Source: Mesaphorura yosii | Taxonomy: Eukaryota; Arthropoda; Collembola; Poduromorpha; Tullbergiidae | Length of the DNA stretch: 64,000 bases | Direction: 5' to 3' | Assembly: GCA_009869945.1 (NCBI GenBank) | Contig: WIXG01000030.1 | Location: 248,001-312,000, forward strand | Shown here: one piece after another, positions 26,648 through 39,892 of the stretch | Layout: each line of letters starts with the position of its first letter | Numbering within the stretch: position 1 is the stretch's first letter | Position numbers and translations under genes: made by a program | Notes under the pieces: model-generated | The model's database searches: none | Told to the model about the DNA's origin: nothing | The model's input: only the letters and a program-made list of their open reading frames with translations

Positions 26648-29600
26648 TAAGATGGTTATTGTGGGGTGGCGCCAGCGATGGAGTGTGCGGTTTATTCGTG
26701 GTCTTGAATCGTTGCCCTAACGAACGGACGTCAACGTCATACGGTCAGGGACTCAGGTACTTTGCTGGCACCGATGACAACTTTGTCACCGCTATCTGCG
26801 AAAGAACAAAGAAAGATTTCTTAAGCCAAAGTTTAACGCTGATGTTTGCAATTAAAAGTTTTCATTACGTCATGAAATGGCAAACTTTTCCTATTGAACT
26901 GAAGAAAGCTGCGTGGCGAAGACTTTTGCAGTACAATTTGCATGAAGCAAAGAAATTTGTTGGCGCGAAGAAAAGTATAATTAACGGATTGGTTAATAGC
27001 AGAATTACAAGAGAATTTAATAAATATTACTCAGAAAGCTCTGCTCCTCTGATTCAATTATGCTTCCGTCCTTCAAACTTTGAATTAAGGAGTTTTACAG
27101 CTGAGTTAGCACTTCTCACGATTTCTCTTAATGGACCGTCAAGCGGACTAAAATCGATGGGCTTCGGCAACTTGCTGGACAGAAATGTTGCAACAAAAAC
27201 CTGTATGCACCTTCCTGGTGCCTTTTTACCAAGCAACAAATCAAGACCATTTTACTTAAAAATAGCAGTACACCTGCTGTGAAGGAGAAAACTGAGATTA
27301 AGCAGAGCGCCTAAAATTCTTTTACCTGAGACTCAACCACTCAACACATTTTGTAAATCTCTAGTCATTTGTTTACAACAGCGCTGGTTCAACAACGCTA
27401 GGAAAATCAAAAAATCATTTACGATCATTCGTCGCACTTTAAAAGTGTGAAAATAGTGAAACATGGCCACCAATTTCACTGAAGGCTGAAATTCACACAA
27501 CCCACGCTATTTTTATATCAGTAGTTCGTCATTCATAGAAAAGGAACCGTCGAAGGTCTCGGTTCAGTTAAGACATCGATACGAAATACACTTCTGAGTT
27601 TCTGTTTCGAAAGTGCGAAATTCGTACAGTCTGCAAAAACAGACATTTTGCTTCAAAGAAACCGACTATTCATTCCATTGCAGAAATATTTACTACTTTT
27701 CTGCTTGTTGATTAAATCTTCCTAAACGCATACATACTGGCGCACTTGAAGAATCGATTCAGCAGCGAAACAAGGTATTTACTTATCGAGCAGAGGTTTC
27801 GCTTGAGTTTATGTTCGCACAAAATTTAATCGCTACTTAAACCATAGTGCCGATTTGAACTAGGTAATAGAATTTAATTAATGGAGTGCAACAGGCTTCG
27901 TTTCTTCTTAGACTCACTTGAGTCTCATTACGTTGAGTCCATTTCACCGTAGCTGTAGTAGGAGTATTGTAAAAGGATATCGTTCGTCAGTGTTAATTTT
28001 CTAGAGTAATCCGTTATGAGATGCTAATCCCGAGATGTAGTGCAGCATAATATTGAGTACGGTACAGCCATGAATGGCACGGCACGTAGCACGTGCGATT
28101 GTCGAACCGGAGCATTTTACGAGCTCATCGTATCTGTGGCAGCAGCAGCAGCGACCATAACGAACCGGGTCACATGTTTCTGCCAGCGATAACCTTTATT
28201 CATGACGCGCAATAAAGCAACAAGCCACGCGCGCAATGTTATGATTCCTCTGGCTGCGTGCAAGTTGTCAGTCATGTGGGCATTGTGCACAGCCGGTTGG
28301 TCCGTTACTCTAACTATTTTTCCAATATTCTTATTTCGGAGCAGATTAAAACTTTTTTAATGTACAAACTTTTTGAAAGGTTAAACTCAAAGCTCCCAGC
28401 TTACGGATTGACATTTGGGCCCTCGCGAACGCAACACAGCAGGAAACCCAAAGTCAAACTCATGCAATATAGGAGTAAATAGAACAAAATGATTTCACCA
28501 CAACGCGCAAGTACGCTTAGATAGAATTTCGAATTTCGAATTAAACTGGCCTGAGAGGAAATCGACCGCATACACGAAGTGTATACTGGAATTGACATAC
28601 ACACGTTGCACTTGCAATCCTGTCAGCGCAGAGTTTACATTAAGTTAACTTATTCACGGTTGCTCTAAGTTAGTCGACGTGTTTTCATTTTGATTTCCTC
28701 ATTAGTGCTATGTGGTGCAATACAATTCAGAGTTCAGCCGAATTATGAGTCGTACCTCTCTGCTTGCGTATGAGTTTGGAGTTGCCAACCATTTATGACT
28801 TCAAGGCAATTGAAGTTGAAAGCATCACATAAAATTTAGCCGTCGTCACAGAAAATGACACCTGTTGCCACCAACTGGTGGATTAAACTTTGACTTTTGA
28901 TCTACTACTCCGATGTGACACACTGAACTGTCAATTATGAGACCACGATGCACCTGCCCCTGCACGAACAGGCGTTGCGCTGTCTGCTTCTTCGTACACA
29001 CTTCAAACTTTTGGCAATCTGCTGTCAGTGCCAATCGAACGCACTGACTCGAGTTACGGTGGCGTGCATCTGTGGAAATTTGCCTTGGACAAATTTCGAC
29101 AAAAGAAAAGACATGCGGAACTACAAACAAATGGGGAGTTCTAATGTATGCAGTGTAATTAGTCCTCAATGCCAAAACAGGTTCATCTCTGTTAATATTG
29201 GGACTAAACCCGCATGGATGAAGTATTTATGATAATTAACGCGCAGACTTATACGAAATATGAAAAGCACCATAAAATATAAAATTTCAATACCATTCAA
29301 GAGCAAACAAAAACGGACAAATAGAAAATATTAGTCAGAAACAAATCGTAACGTGAATACTACCGAGCAGGAACAGAAGAGAAGAGAGAGTGCGAAATTG
29401 CGAAATGAGAAAGAAGGTGTTTTGAGATTCAAAAAGTGTGTCGACTGAGAAATATTGAAATGCGCGTATTTACAAATTATGGCCGTTAAGAGATTGGTGC
29501 AGATTCTGCTGCGTCAAGCAAAAGTCCGGTTCAACGTCAACTTGCCCTTCAGAGAGTTACATATACCCCATGCAAGGTCTATTCAATTAAATCCCTCAGC

Positions 29601-32600
29601 CAGGTCCCAGTGCACTTTAAGTTCTACCAATCCGGTACCTCCGTGACGTCGAATTCCAAGGAATGCAGTTTCAACCGAAATCAATAACTAACTTTTGTTT
29701 CTGGCCTGATTCTCAGTCCGCAATATGAACTAGATTCCAAGAGAGAATTCTGCTCCGTTTAATTTATTATTACGATTGTCATAAACCCAAACGCTATAAA
29801 ATATTGGCACAGTGCGCTGGCCTGCACTTCCATTATTTCATTTACGGTTTAAACCAGCTTTTAATGGCCTCGTTTAATAACAAAAGGTCCGAAGCAATCT
29901 ACCAGACCAAGTTTATTGAATTTAGATGTCATAAACTCGAAATGACTACAAGCGTATGCCTGCACGGAGTAAATAAGCTAATTCTGCAAGGATGAAGTAT
30001 ATGGAATATGATATTGATATACCATGACATTGACAAGATATAATATGAAATTGAAATTCGGGTGTAAGCCAATGCATTGTCCGCCCATAACCTTGCAATG
30101 GCAAAGACTTCTAGCTTTCCATCTGGTAAACTAGTGGTCATGAAATATGAAGCACGTTACTGATTTGCAACAGCCAGGCACTTAATCTCTGGTATTCCGT
30201 CGATCTGTGTGATAGCAGGTAAACATTATTTTATCTTACGGTAAAACGATAGAGCGACACCAGCTTTGGAGACGTAATTAAAATTCAAACTCACATTGAA
30301 AGGATGTCACATTATATTAACCTTTCTTGTCATGTTGCATTATTTCAGCCCCAAGACGATAAAATAGTGCCAAATGAAACTATATGCTTGAGCTCAAGGT
30401 ATTGGTCAAAGAATGCGAAAAGGATGACGAATTCCTCCGCACCCTAGTGCGTATTTCTATTTGTGACGATAGCGAAGCGTTTCTATTTTTGCAACCTCTA
30501 CAATCAAAAACAGCTGACATGTACGAGCGATTAACATAAACGTGCATGCATGTAATCCAGTTGCCACCTGCTACTGGCTACCTAAGCACCTAAGCATGAA
30601 CGCAATTCTGCTGGAGTGAAGAGAAACACGTGGAATTGCAAACGAACCACATTTATCAGTGTCAAATGTGACAGGCGAACTGGAAAGGGTCAGTCATACG
30701 CATGCGACATGCAATACTATTGCTATTATTGTCATAGTTTTCTTTCATCTTCCATTTGCAAAATCATTTTATAACAGCCACCACAAACTGGTCCCGTAGT
30801 GCGGGTAAGACATCTCACAGAACGATCAATTCAGGTTTGCAAATTTCTGACTGAAATAACTGAAACTATTACTCATGGGCGCATTATGCGTCGGATCATT
30901 AGTAGTCTACTGCCTAACGTGCAATTTCCTCCCCTGACCTCAATTGCAAAATCTGTGAACGAACAGCACATGCTACAGGTCAGAAGTCAAACTCAAAACG
31001 GCATGGCCGCGACGTAGATTTCTCGTCCTCCTCTCAGCACCAGTCTTCATCGTTGCAATCTTACTTCCTGTTTAAAGGAGTATTGATTTTCTACTTTCGT
31101 CATCTGTCGAGCATGAGTGGAAGCATATTGTGGTGTAACGTTAATCTGAGTAAGTTGACCATTTTGAGCCTGCGGTCGCGATTTTGTCATCTTGAAACGT
31201 ATACGGAATCGGCCATCATTATTTTGAATTTGGAAAACAAAGAATGAGGATGAGCTACAACCTATCCATCATTTTTGGACTCCAGGCAGCCAAATATTTC
31301 TCTGGGCTGCATATATTGAACTTGGAATCTTCCGCTTTTTGTCTTTGAACTTGTCACCGCTCATTGTGCATTCAAGAGGCATAGCCATTGATGATTAATT
31401 ACTGGTATTGGGAACAAGAGTTGATCACATGTAATTTCTCATCACAAAATAATTAGGCTCTGAATGAACCCACAACCGGGCAAAGCATAAGCCTGCCCGA
31501 GAATTAATGGATCTTTCTTGTGCTCTGCGAGGAAGGTACGAAAGATTAAGAACCAAAGACCTGAATTGTTTATAAGGAACTACGGAATTTAATGAGCAAA
31601 GCAAACGAAGCAACTCGTCTGCTTTCTTATTCATGGTTCATTCTAAAATTAATTTTCAATTTTCAGCAAAGGCAAAAGAAGGTTTGCCACTGACTGAATA
31701 CAATGCGAGACGCCAAGACGGAAATGAAAAGCGCATAATGTAGAAAGTCAATAAGATAAACAAAACTGCAAACTGCAAGCTCGTTTGAGTCCGGGATCAA
31801 AAGAATTCACGTCTGCAATAAATTCGGAGAATGAATTCAGAGAAGTTCATGCACATGCCCTTATGGCTTATCCTTTGAATTCTTCGCCCCGTGTTCCGGT
31901 TCATGCATAATTTAATCTGACAGTACTTCACATGATCAACCTAGCAAACGGCAAGGAAACAAGAGCAAAGTTAACAAGTCGCGATTAATTATTTACTCGG
32001 TAAAATTCACTTTCGCTTCGGCGAATGAACGCGTCCAATTTTAAAGCGACAAAAACTGTTGTGGAATGAATTTTGGCATATTCGGGCAAGACGCACATCA
32101 GACCTCATGTGTGCAGTGCAATCGTTGAGACTGAATTAAATTCATAACAAAATTGTGTGAAACGATGGCATCGTTCTTTGCATCCAATAAATTGACTGAG
32201 GGACGCAACGCAATGATGCAGCCCGACGGCCGTCCAAAGCCAGCCAAGCATGGCACGCAATTATTCACTAGCCAACAGACAGATTAATCTTTGAGCAAAC
32301 ACAACTTATAGGTAAAAGTCTAATTTTTGCAGGGCAGCCTTCAAATTATTGACTGTAATTGTACCGTACGTAGGGCCGATATTATGCGGCCGTATCAAAT
32401 TTAGCGTCAGAAAAGGAAGGAAAGCTATCAAAATGCAAGTGAATAAAATATTCATGAGTTATTCATATTCATGAGAGAAGATTAAAACCAATTCATTAGC
32501 TCTGTAGTGATGCTTGCAGACTTTCGCACGTCATTGCTCTCAGGACTCGCCATAGTCCATCCTACGACAAAACCATGCAGGAGAGACTTGGCTTGAAGTC

Positions 32601-35600
32601 AAAGCACTCAAGAACTGCAACCGCAAAAATTGTCTGAAATAATCTCAACTTGCCTGCTAGTTAGATCGATGCTATCCGTGCCATGTGGATGTTTCCATTA
32701 TTACACCGTACGGACTACGCACTTGTACTTTAGTCTTGAACCTCAATACTAAAAAAATTGCAACTAGCATGAAGTAGATATGACAAATTCTCAGAGAACC
32801 GGTTGCCGGCTGTATACAACAAAACACTTCGACGAAATTGGAATATTACAAAGCTGAACAAGAAAAGGAATATTCGATGTAATGTTTGGGCAGTTTATGA
32901 ATTCAGTCTCAAAATGGGGCAGGCAAGGCAGCACAGACAAGGCAGATCGGAGTCACAAAGGTCACAAAGCTGAAAGAGAAGTCAACAGTCGGACCAGCTT
33001 CGACTGTGTTCAACTACCAGACTAGAAGAATACTGCCACAACTCGTCGCATGGGTCGGGGTCACAATCACACGGTTGGAGTATACAAACAACTTAAATAC
33101 GTACTGCAGTTGGAACGGCTGACTGACTGGCTGGCTGCACTGCCAGTAAGAGTGCGATTACATTTGCATACGTATAGAAATTAATGTTGAATCATGAATT
33201 GACATTGTATCATCATATTCCATGCTCCATGGCCGCCCAACATGTGGTTGTAAATATTTGTTCTAGTTAATAGTTCCTCCACCACGCTCAATGCTCCACG
33301 CAACGACGCGATTAATGCAAAATGCGACGTATTCAATTGTATGGCAGCATTGGGCTTAATACGCAATGCGTATTTATAGTTGTGCTCGAAATGAACCATA
33401 AAATCATAAACTTTATGCCACTGTCACTGCTTCGTTTCTCCTGTGCAGCAGCGCAGCATTCAGCATGATTATGCAATATCGATTCCGTGCTGATAGCATA
33501 ATTATCACCTAATCTTTCCTCCTGCTGCAAATAAGGCAAGGCAAGGCAACGCTTCGCTTCTGTTGCGTTTGCCTTTACTTTTGTGGTTAGCAGTCACCAC
33601 TGTCCAAGGTGCGTATTATTATTAGCGTTAGCACGCTGTCTCAAGTGGATACATCACGCAAGCCTACCGTAGACGTGCAGGCAAGACCATGTTCGTGGCG
33701 CTTGTTGCAAATTGCAATTAAATCAGCCAAGCGAGTAAACACGACCTGACATTGATTTTAATCAGCTTACCTCAAACTGCAACTGCAGACGACGGGATTT
33801 TTATGAATCAGTCTTCTCTTCAAGCCGGAATGGAATGTTCTGTTCTCTATTGCGAATTCTGGAATGCTTCGGTTACTGCGGTAGTGTCGAAAGTTGCGAA
33901 TTCATTGGAAATGCTTACATCAGAGAGATCGAAGGCTGGTTGCACTTCCCGTGTAAAGAGTATTACTGCTATTACATGTGTCACTTACAGAGAAACTAAG
34001 ACTTAACAAAGATTACGAAGGATAGACTACTATATAAATACGATCTGAGCAATACACTGGCAAATTTCAGATTTACGGCCGTAACGAGCACGTTTGTGGC
34101 CTCAGCCGTTTTGTGTATACGTATTTCAAGATGCGCGTCAAAGAGTCAACTGATTATGATTATCCACGGTTGAATAAAGCACTCGAACGTACATTTGAAA
34201 GTTAGATTAGATTACACAATGTGCACCGTGGTGTTGCCTTACACAATGGAATGCATACCTGCAATGTTACTCTGATTTTGATAACAATCATTCCGTTTTG
34301 GATTTTTGATATTTAGCATATCCTTTAGCTAGCATCACAACTATAATTGCCCAAGCTGAATGTCACCGCGATTCGATTTCGCGTGAATACACGCGCAATA
34401 TCTACGCGTAATGTGGCAATAGCAAAATTCGCATAGGTAGATTTTTACTGCTTAGAGAGCCTAAACTTTGTACAATGAAATTACCAAACGACTAGACTAG
34501 TCGATGATTAAGAGGACCATTTCATTTACATCGTTCAGTCGACAGGAAAAGGTTTCTGTGTTCCAGCAATTAAAATCCTAACACATCGTTTAGACGTTTG
34601 CGGGCAGGAAGTTAATCAACTCGTGTCTGTACATTGTTGGCTGTTCTGAATGATTATTGTACTCTTCCTTGCTATTATGATGTATGACTCACGAGGATGG
34701 TCATGCGCGAGCTCACGCACCCGGGACCAGCTGCCCACGGGACAGCGCAGGGGTTCAGAGCAGTGAGCAGTAATTATAATACTACCGTAGCTTTAACTTA
34801 CATGCTAAACTGACCCAGTTTCATTCTTGCATGTTTTAAAATATTATTTTTGAACTATAAATGGAATCTAGCGCAAGGTTGAGTATGATTGTTGTTAACT
34901 ACTGCTTTTAGCTTCAGCCTCATTCATGACGTCTTCTGAATTCATGTGTGCGTGAGGGATTCCATCTGATTCCTGGGGAACTGCAATTCTAACGAAGTCA
35001 TCAAATCAGCGCTAATTCAATTATGCATATGAAAATAAAGGCGTACCTCTTATATCTTGAGTTATTTCAATGGTCAGCTCGAACTCTCTTCTTGAGCTTG
35101 AAGGCGACGTAGTCGTTGTATTTGTATATTTTCCTTTGTAAGCCGTTGCTCGCTGCTACTGCGGTCCAAATCTCCACTGGGTAGGATGGATTTCTTCAGG
35201 AAGGGCTTATTATTCTTTCTACAGTTTCCAAAATCTTATAGATTTAATCACCAAGTTAAATTACCGAACTTGCTATTCTAAACGTCAAATTTGCAGTGCC
35301 CACTTCGTCTGTAACTCTTGACTGTCTTAATTTGATACGTGGCAGTATTTCAAAACCGATTATGACTGTCAGCGAAGTCTGAAGCGATTTAAAGTTAATA
35401 CTGTCATGAAGCAATTATGAAACGAGAAAATGGTCATTTGAAACAATTGAAATCCTGAACAGGCGAACGGGGATCGCACCAGGAAAACATGTGGTCTCGC
35501 CTAGACGGATCAATGGGAAACCGTACAAAGCACTTGTGCTTTTGCACAAAGCATACATGCATGCCTGGAGAAATTCACTTTCTCCGCTCACAAGGAAGGC

Positions 35601-35823
35601 GGTCGGTCGCTGTGGGTGAAGCACGTAACATTGGACGTTGTGCAAGCAATGCGGCAGAGAAAGCAAAGGATTGCTTTCTCGCAGCAAATAGTTCGCCCTG
35701 CCTACGAAAATGAGAATTTCTTAACATGAGAAAGCCAACAACATTGGCCTTATCAAAATTTAGTTTGCTTCGCATATCTTCAATTTATTTTCAACAGGGC
35801 ATCAAATAATGTGCAGTTTGATT
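26648..35823. other. Nine-kilobase gene-poor stretch
   Basis: No exon chain was recognised on either strand. The longest open frame (26455-27282 on +, 275 codons) overlaps the first two TTC39 exons antisense and has no motif I recognise. A few isolated GTAAG-type donors occur (for example minus strand near 31052 and 34798) but none is paired with a convincing acceptor and coding segment. The stretch may hold TTC39 promoter and 5' UTR elements at its left end and otherwise intergenic sequence. Confidence 0.45.
35784..35789 (-). promoter_or_regulatory. Polyadenylation signal AATAAA for the small membrane gene
   Basis: Minus-strand AATAAA about 35 bases beyond the TGA at 35824-35826. The close spacing supports that stop being the end of a real transcript. 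Confidence 0.5.
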
Positions 35824-36184
35824 TCACCCGTGATGAACGAATCCTCCGGGAACGAGCACCCCAGCCACCGCCGCTTCGAGTACACGTACCAGGTCCTGCA
35901 GTGGCAACTAAAAACGATACCTGAACTTAGCAATTAGCATGAATATTTTTTAGCCATGCTATAGTAGAAAGTTCAGGGATGTTTCCTTACTTGCAGTCGG
36001 TCAAGATAGCCGACCAATTTTCCCATCACGAATGCACAGTAGAAGGTGACGACAGTAGAGAACGAAAGCAGACCCAGTGCGATGAATGTCAACAGTCGGT
36101 TTTTGGAAACAATGTCTCAAATTTTAGTTTGATCTTGTTGACCTTGACATCCATCCGCACGCTCTGAACGGTTATCCTGTGCAT
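35824..36184 (-). pseudogene. Small single-pass membrane protein, reading frame interrupted by a one-base shift
   Basis: Two exons on the minus strand: 35991-36184 and 35824-35907, joined by an 83-base GTAAGG/TTAG intron in phase 0. Exon 1 follows a strong acceptor (pyrimidine-rich, ending CCAG) and begins directly with ATG. It reads MHRITVQSVRMDVK then KIKLKFETLFPK, then hits TGA at 36089-36091. In the next frame the same exon gives NRLLTFIALGLLSFSTVV, a clear membrane helix, then MGKLVGYLDRLQ. This runs in frame into exon 2, whose product ends PGGFVHHG and stops. The switch between the two open halves falls at an A5 run (T5 at 36100-36104 on +). One missing A there would explain it. Options are an assembly or sequencing error, a recent pseudogene, or frameshifting. 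Further upstream exons are possible because exon 1 starts at an acceptor. I do not recognise the family. Confidence 0.5.
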
Positions 36185-37526
36185 CTGGAAACCAAAAACA
36201 TGTCAGGGGTTCATTTCCTTAGAGCAAGAACATTAGCCAAGCTCTTGGTCAACGTTTCAGCCATGACCGACGAGGCTGGCGACACAAAACAAGAAAATGC
36301 AGATGGTCAGGCGGTAGTCGTCATGAGAGACGGTGTGGTAGTAGATTCCAGGCTTGTGCAGATATTTTATCTAGATATCTTTTCATCTGAAGACAATTTA
36401 TTGAGATAAAATTATCTTTATAAATTGTCGGGACGGGATCTGTCTTTACGGCTTATCTAGATACATTGCATTTCATTATCTTTATCTGCAACTCCTCCAG
36501 ATCTATCTTAAGAGAGAATGACGCGTGAGTTGCATCTTTCAGATTTTCTACATGATTTAACGTGGAGTTTTAATACTCACAAGTCCGAACATGTCAAGAA
36601 GATGCTGCGAATACGCAACATATGATAGGAAATGCTGCTTGGCCCCGTGCAATGACGACAATGAGAGCTTTGTTCTCTGCCGTCGTCATTTGACGCTTTT
36701 CACATTAACAAATATTAACTGTCATCTTTATCTTTATCTTTGTGGAAAAAGTTTATCTAGATGAATTATGTTTACCTTTTATCTGTGCACAAAATTCTTG
36801 GTTTTGTCTTAATCAATTATCTAGATAAATTGTTGAAACCCATCTTTATCTTTACAAAATTTGCTAAAAATAATATATCTGCCCAAACTTGGTGATTGCT
36901 CGAGCATCATGCATTAGCATTACTGAGAGATATTATCCATTGTGCTGGATACGCTGTCATAAGCTCAAAGAAAGTGAATTTCAAGATAAGGACAAAGAAT
37001 TTACAGTGCCATGAGCGTTGCGCTCTGCCGAACAGAGAGCGCTTATGGTTGCATTTTGGTGCATGTTTGTTGTCAAAATAATACGTGGACCTCTGCTGCA
37101 GGAGCTGCGAGTGTGCATAAAGCAAAACCCAACAGCAGTAAGCTGTAATTTAAATTATTATGCTAGTTAAACATTCGGTTCGGCAGCCTCTGTGCAAAGT
37201 TAATTGTGCGTTTGCCGAATACAAAATTAAGTTAGATCAAAGCAGAGAGAATTCACGTGTGCTAATTACTCCAGAATAAGTTAGCTATAAAATCTTCAAA
37301 TCCTAGTAAGTGAATCAATATAGTTTAGAAGAGTGACAACAATTGGGCTCGGATATATTTTTGTACGCGGCCGACATAATCATAATTTGTATTTACTCAT
37401 TGACCCCATTTTAAAGTATTCCTGTTTCGTATTTTAGTAATTCGTGCGTATTTATTAAGCCAGCCTTTTGCTGATTATAAGAAGTACTTAATTCGCCTCA
37501 CGATTGAATTAAACTCAAGGGTGTCA
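36185..37526. other. Region between the small membrane gene and TBC1D22
   Basis: A head-to-head interval of about 1.3 kb that should contain the TBC1D22 promoter and perhaps the 5' end of the minus-strand small gene. It contains the GATA-motif cluster described separately (36361-36860). Minus-strand segments near 36230-36330 are open for short distances but could not be joined convincingly to the exon at 36184. Confidence 0.45.
36361..36860. repeat. Cluster of TTATCT/AGATAA motifs and TTATCTAGATAA-type palindromes
   Basis: Within about 500 bases, TTATCT or its complement recurs many times. It forms runs of ATCTTT repeats (near 36470, 36721-36740 and 36841-36855) and palindromic cores of the type TATCTAGATA (near 36368, 36455, 36756 and 36818). 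A longer hairpin-like pair, CAATTTAT...ATAAATTG, spans about 36394-36428. The core is the GATA-factor binding consensus (WGATAR). The repetition could instead be the remains of an AT-rich non-autonomous element. I cannot decide between these. Confidence 0.5.
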
Positions 37527-39686
37527 ATGAATACTGAAAAATTTTGGAAGAAGAATAGCAAGACAGTGCCTGGAAGGTAAGAACCCCATTTTCAGAAGCC
37601 TAAAGGAGTTGCTCTAACCTAAATTGGTTTAATTGTTGCAATTATTGCAGACCGAGCCCGCACAAAGATCAAACATGGGGGATTGCCAAAGTCACAGCTG
37701 GAAGTTCAACGTCCTCGACATCAGCATTTAGAGATTATCAGGAGAGTGTGAGGGATGCTTGGGATATCGAGGATGACGAATTCACTGCAATGTCGTCAGG
37801 TGCGTTCCCTTTCCTAGTAAATATTAGAGCGAATTATAATTATCTTAATTGTGTTTTAGATTTGAAAATCAGCAAGAAAGTGGCACAAACGGCAGCACTG
37901 GACGTAATTCATAACCACAGAACCGGTAATTCTCAACCGCCAGTTTTGCCACAAGCACACCAAATTAAGAGTGGCCAACATAGTGATATACACGCCAAAA
38001 CGTCAACTAATGCAACTAATTCGGGTCCAAATAGATTTAGAAACAGTTCAGGTATTCGATTATTACTGATACTCATTGGATATTCTATTCAATTCTTCAC
38101 ACTTCAACTCGCCTTTAGGTGAAGATGATGCCGATAGAATGTCAATGATTACTGAGCCTTCCGACCACCGAGCCCTTTCTCCAAATCAACGCAAATCGAG
38201 TTCCAAAGCCCGTGTGATATGTCGTACAGGTAAATTGTTTGAAACTAGAAGACCTTTGACCTTGAGAGAACGTTATTTTCTAACTGTTATGGGTGTGCAG
38301 AGACAGAGAGTGAGAAGGGCAAGGCTGAGAAAATTAGAAACTTACTAAACTCGCCAAACAATACGGACTTAAAGGAATTGCAATCACTAAGCTACTCTGG
38401 GTTGCCAGCCTCTGTTCGTGGTACTGCTTGGAAACTTTTAGCCGTAAGCTGATTTTGCTTACCTGATAGACTTATCTTTTGCGTAAACTTTATGAGGGAA
38501 CTGTAAAACGTCATTTCTTTATTCCAGGGCTATTTACCAACCAACATTGATCGAAGAAAGCAAGTCCTGGAAAGAAAGCGCGACGAATACTGGACTTGCG
38601 TGCAACAATACTATGGTTCTAGACTGGATGAGTCTAACCAGGACACTTTTCGACAGGTAATATTTCGAAACGTGATAGGACGTTTGTCAGGACATTGGTG
38701 TGGAAGATAATTGCTGATTTATCTGTTGGTTCCCAGATTCATATTGACATTCCACGAATGTGTCCACTAATAGCTTTATTTCAACAAACCGTGGTTCAGG
38801 AAATGTTCGAACGAATCTTGTTTATTTGGGCAATCAGGCACCCGGCCTCAGGCTATGTTCAAGGCATGAATGATTTGGTCACTCCATTTTTCGTTGTCTT
38901 CCTTGAAGAAAGGCTTCCACCTGGTAAGAGTAGATTCCTAAAAACAAATCAAACAAAACAAACAGGCAATGACTTTAAAAACCTCGTTCGCATTTTCAGA
39001 TGTAGAAGTAGAAACTTTTGATGTGAGTCTCCTGCCAGAGGATCAAAGAAACAATGTGGAGGCTGACTCATACTGGTGCATGTCCAAATTCCTCGACAGT
39101 ATTCAAGTGAATTATATTTTTGCTCAGACTGGAATCCAAGAAAAGGTCAAAAAATTAAAAGAGCTCATTGAACGCATTGACGGTTAGTACAAAAAATGGA
39201 GCTTTAGTCGATATACATATTAAATGCATACTAAGTGTGTACATTTTGACTGTAGCTCAGCTCCACTACCATCTGCAAAAACACGAAATCGATTACCTGC
39301 AGTTTTCATTTCGTTGGATGAACAACCTACTGATGAGGGAGCTCCCTTTGAGGTGCACAATTAGATTGTGGGATACGTATTTAGCCGAACCTGATGGCTG
39401 TGGGTCCGTCCTACTTTATGTCTGTGCTGCTTTTCTTCGCCACTGGAGGGAACAGCTGATTAAGCAACGGGACTTTCAGGTAGGTATTTGAATAAATTAA
39501 TAAAGTTGGAGAAGGTTTGTAAACAACTTCTTCATCATTCCATGACATTTGTTTCAGGGCCTGATGCTGCTCCTGCAGAACTTGCCAACTAGGGAGTGGG
39601 ATAATGCAGATATGAGTTTGATCGTTGCTGAAGCTTACCGCCTCAAGTACACCTTTGACAGCGCACCGAAACACTTGGGCAGTTAA
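37527..39686 (+). CDS. TBC1D22: TBC1 domain family member 22 (Rab GTPase-activating protein)
   Basis: Ten exons: 37527-37576, 37651-37799, 37860-38051, 38119-38229, 38301-38443, 38528-38656, 38737-38923, 39000-39182, 39256-39479, 39558-39686. All junctions are GT-AG and in frame; 498 aa, close to the vertebrate length. The N-terminus (FWKKNSKTVPGR, then RDAWDIEDDEF) and a Ser-rich linker match the family layout, followed by the TBC domain from about residue 220. The dual-finger residues are present: the arginine finger in IHIDIPR (R265) and the glutamine finger in SGYVQGMNDL (Q300). Also conserved are LFIWAIRHPASGYVQG, WCMSKFLDSIQ, FRWMNNLLMRELPLRCTIRLWDTY and EAYRLKYTF. Known role: a Golgi-associated putative GAP for Rab proteins; vertebrate members interact with ACBD3. 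The start Met gives the expected short N-terminal exon. The A/B paralogue cannot be assigned in an invertebrate. Confidence 0.97.
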
Positions 39687-39886
39687 TCCGAAATGCCAAG
39701 ACGCCAAATTATACAAGTAACCAGTTGTCAAAATCCATGCAATCATAACTTTTGTAAAAGTAACAGCTTTCTCGATTTTATGTTTGGTACGTCTACGTCG
39801 ACATAAATAAATTGACAGATGATTGGTCTGTTCACAAATTAGTACTCGGCTGACCATTTTATATCCAGTGCATTTATTTCCACAAC

Positions 39887-39892
39887 AATAAA
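39887..39892 (+). promoter_or_regulatory. Polyadenylation signals AATAAA for TBC1D22
   Basis: AATAAA occurs 200 bases after the TBC1D22 stop, with a second copy upstream at 39806-39811. Either may end the transcript. Confidence 0.5.

Noticed and set aside
36089..36104. In-frame TGA in the small membrane gene read as selenocysteine
   Set aside because: The upstream and downstream halves are in different frames, so recoding TGA would not join them; a one-base shift explains the data better.
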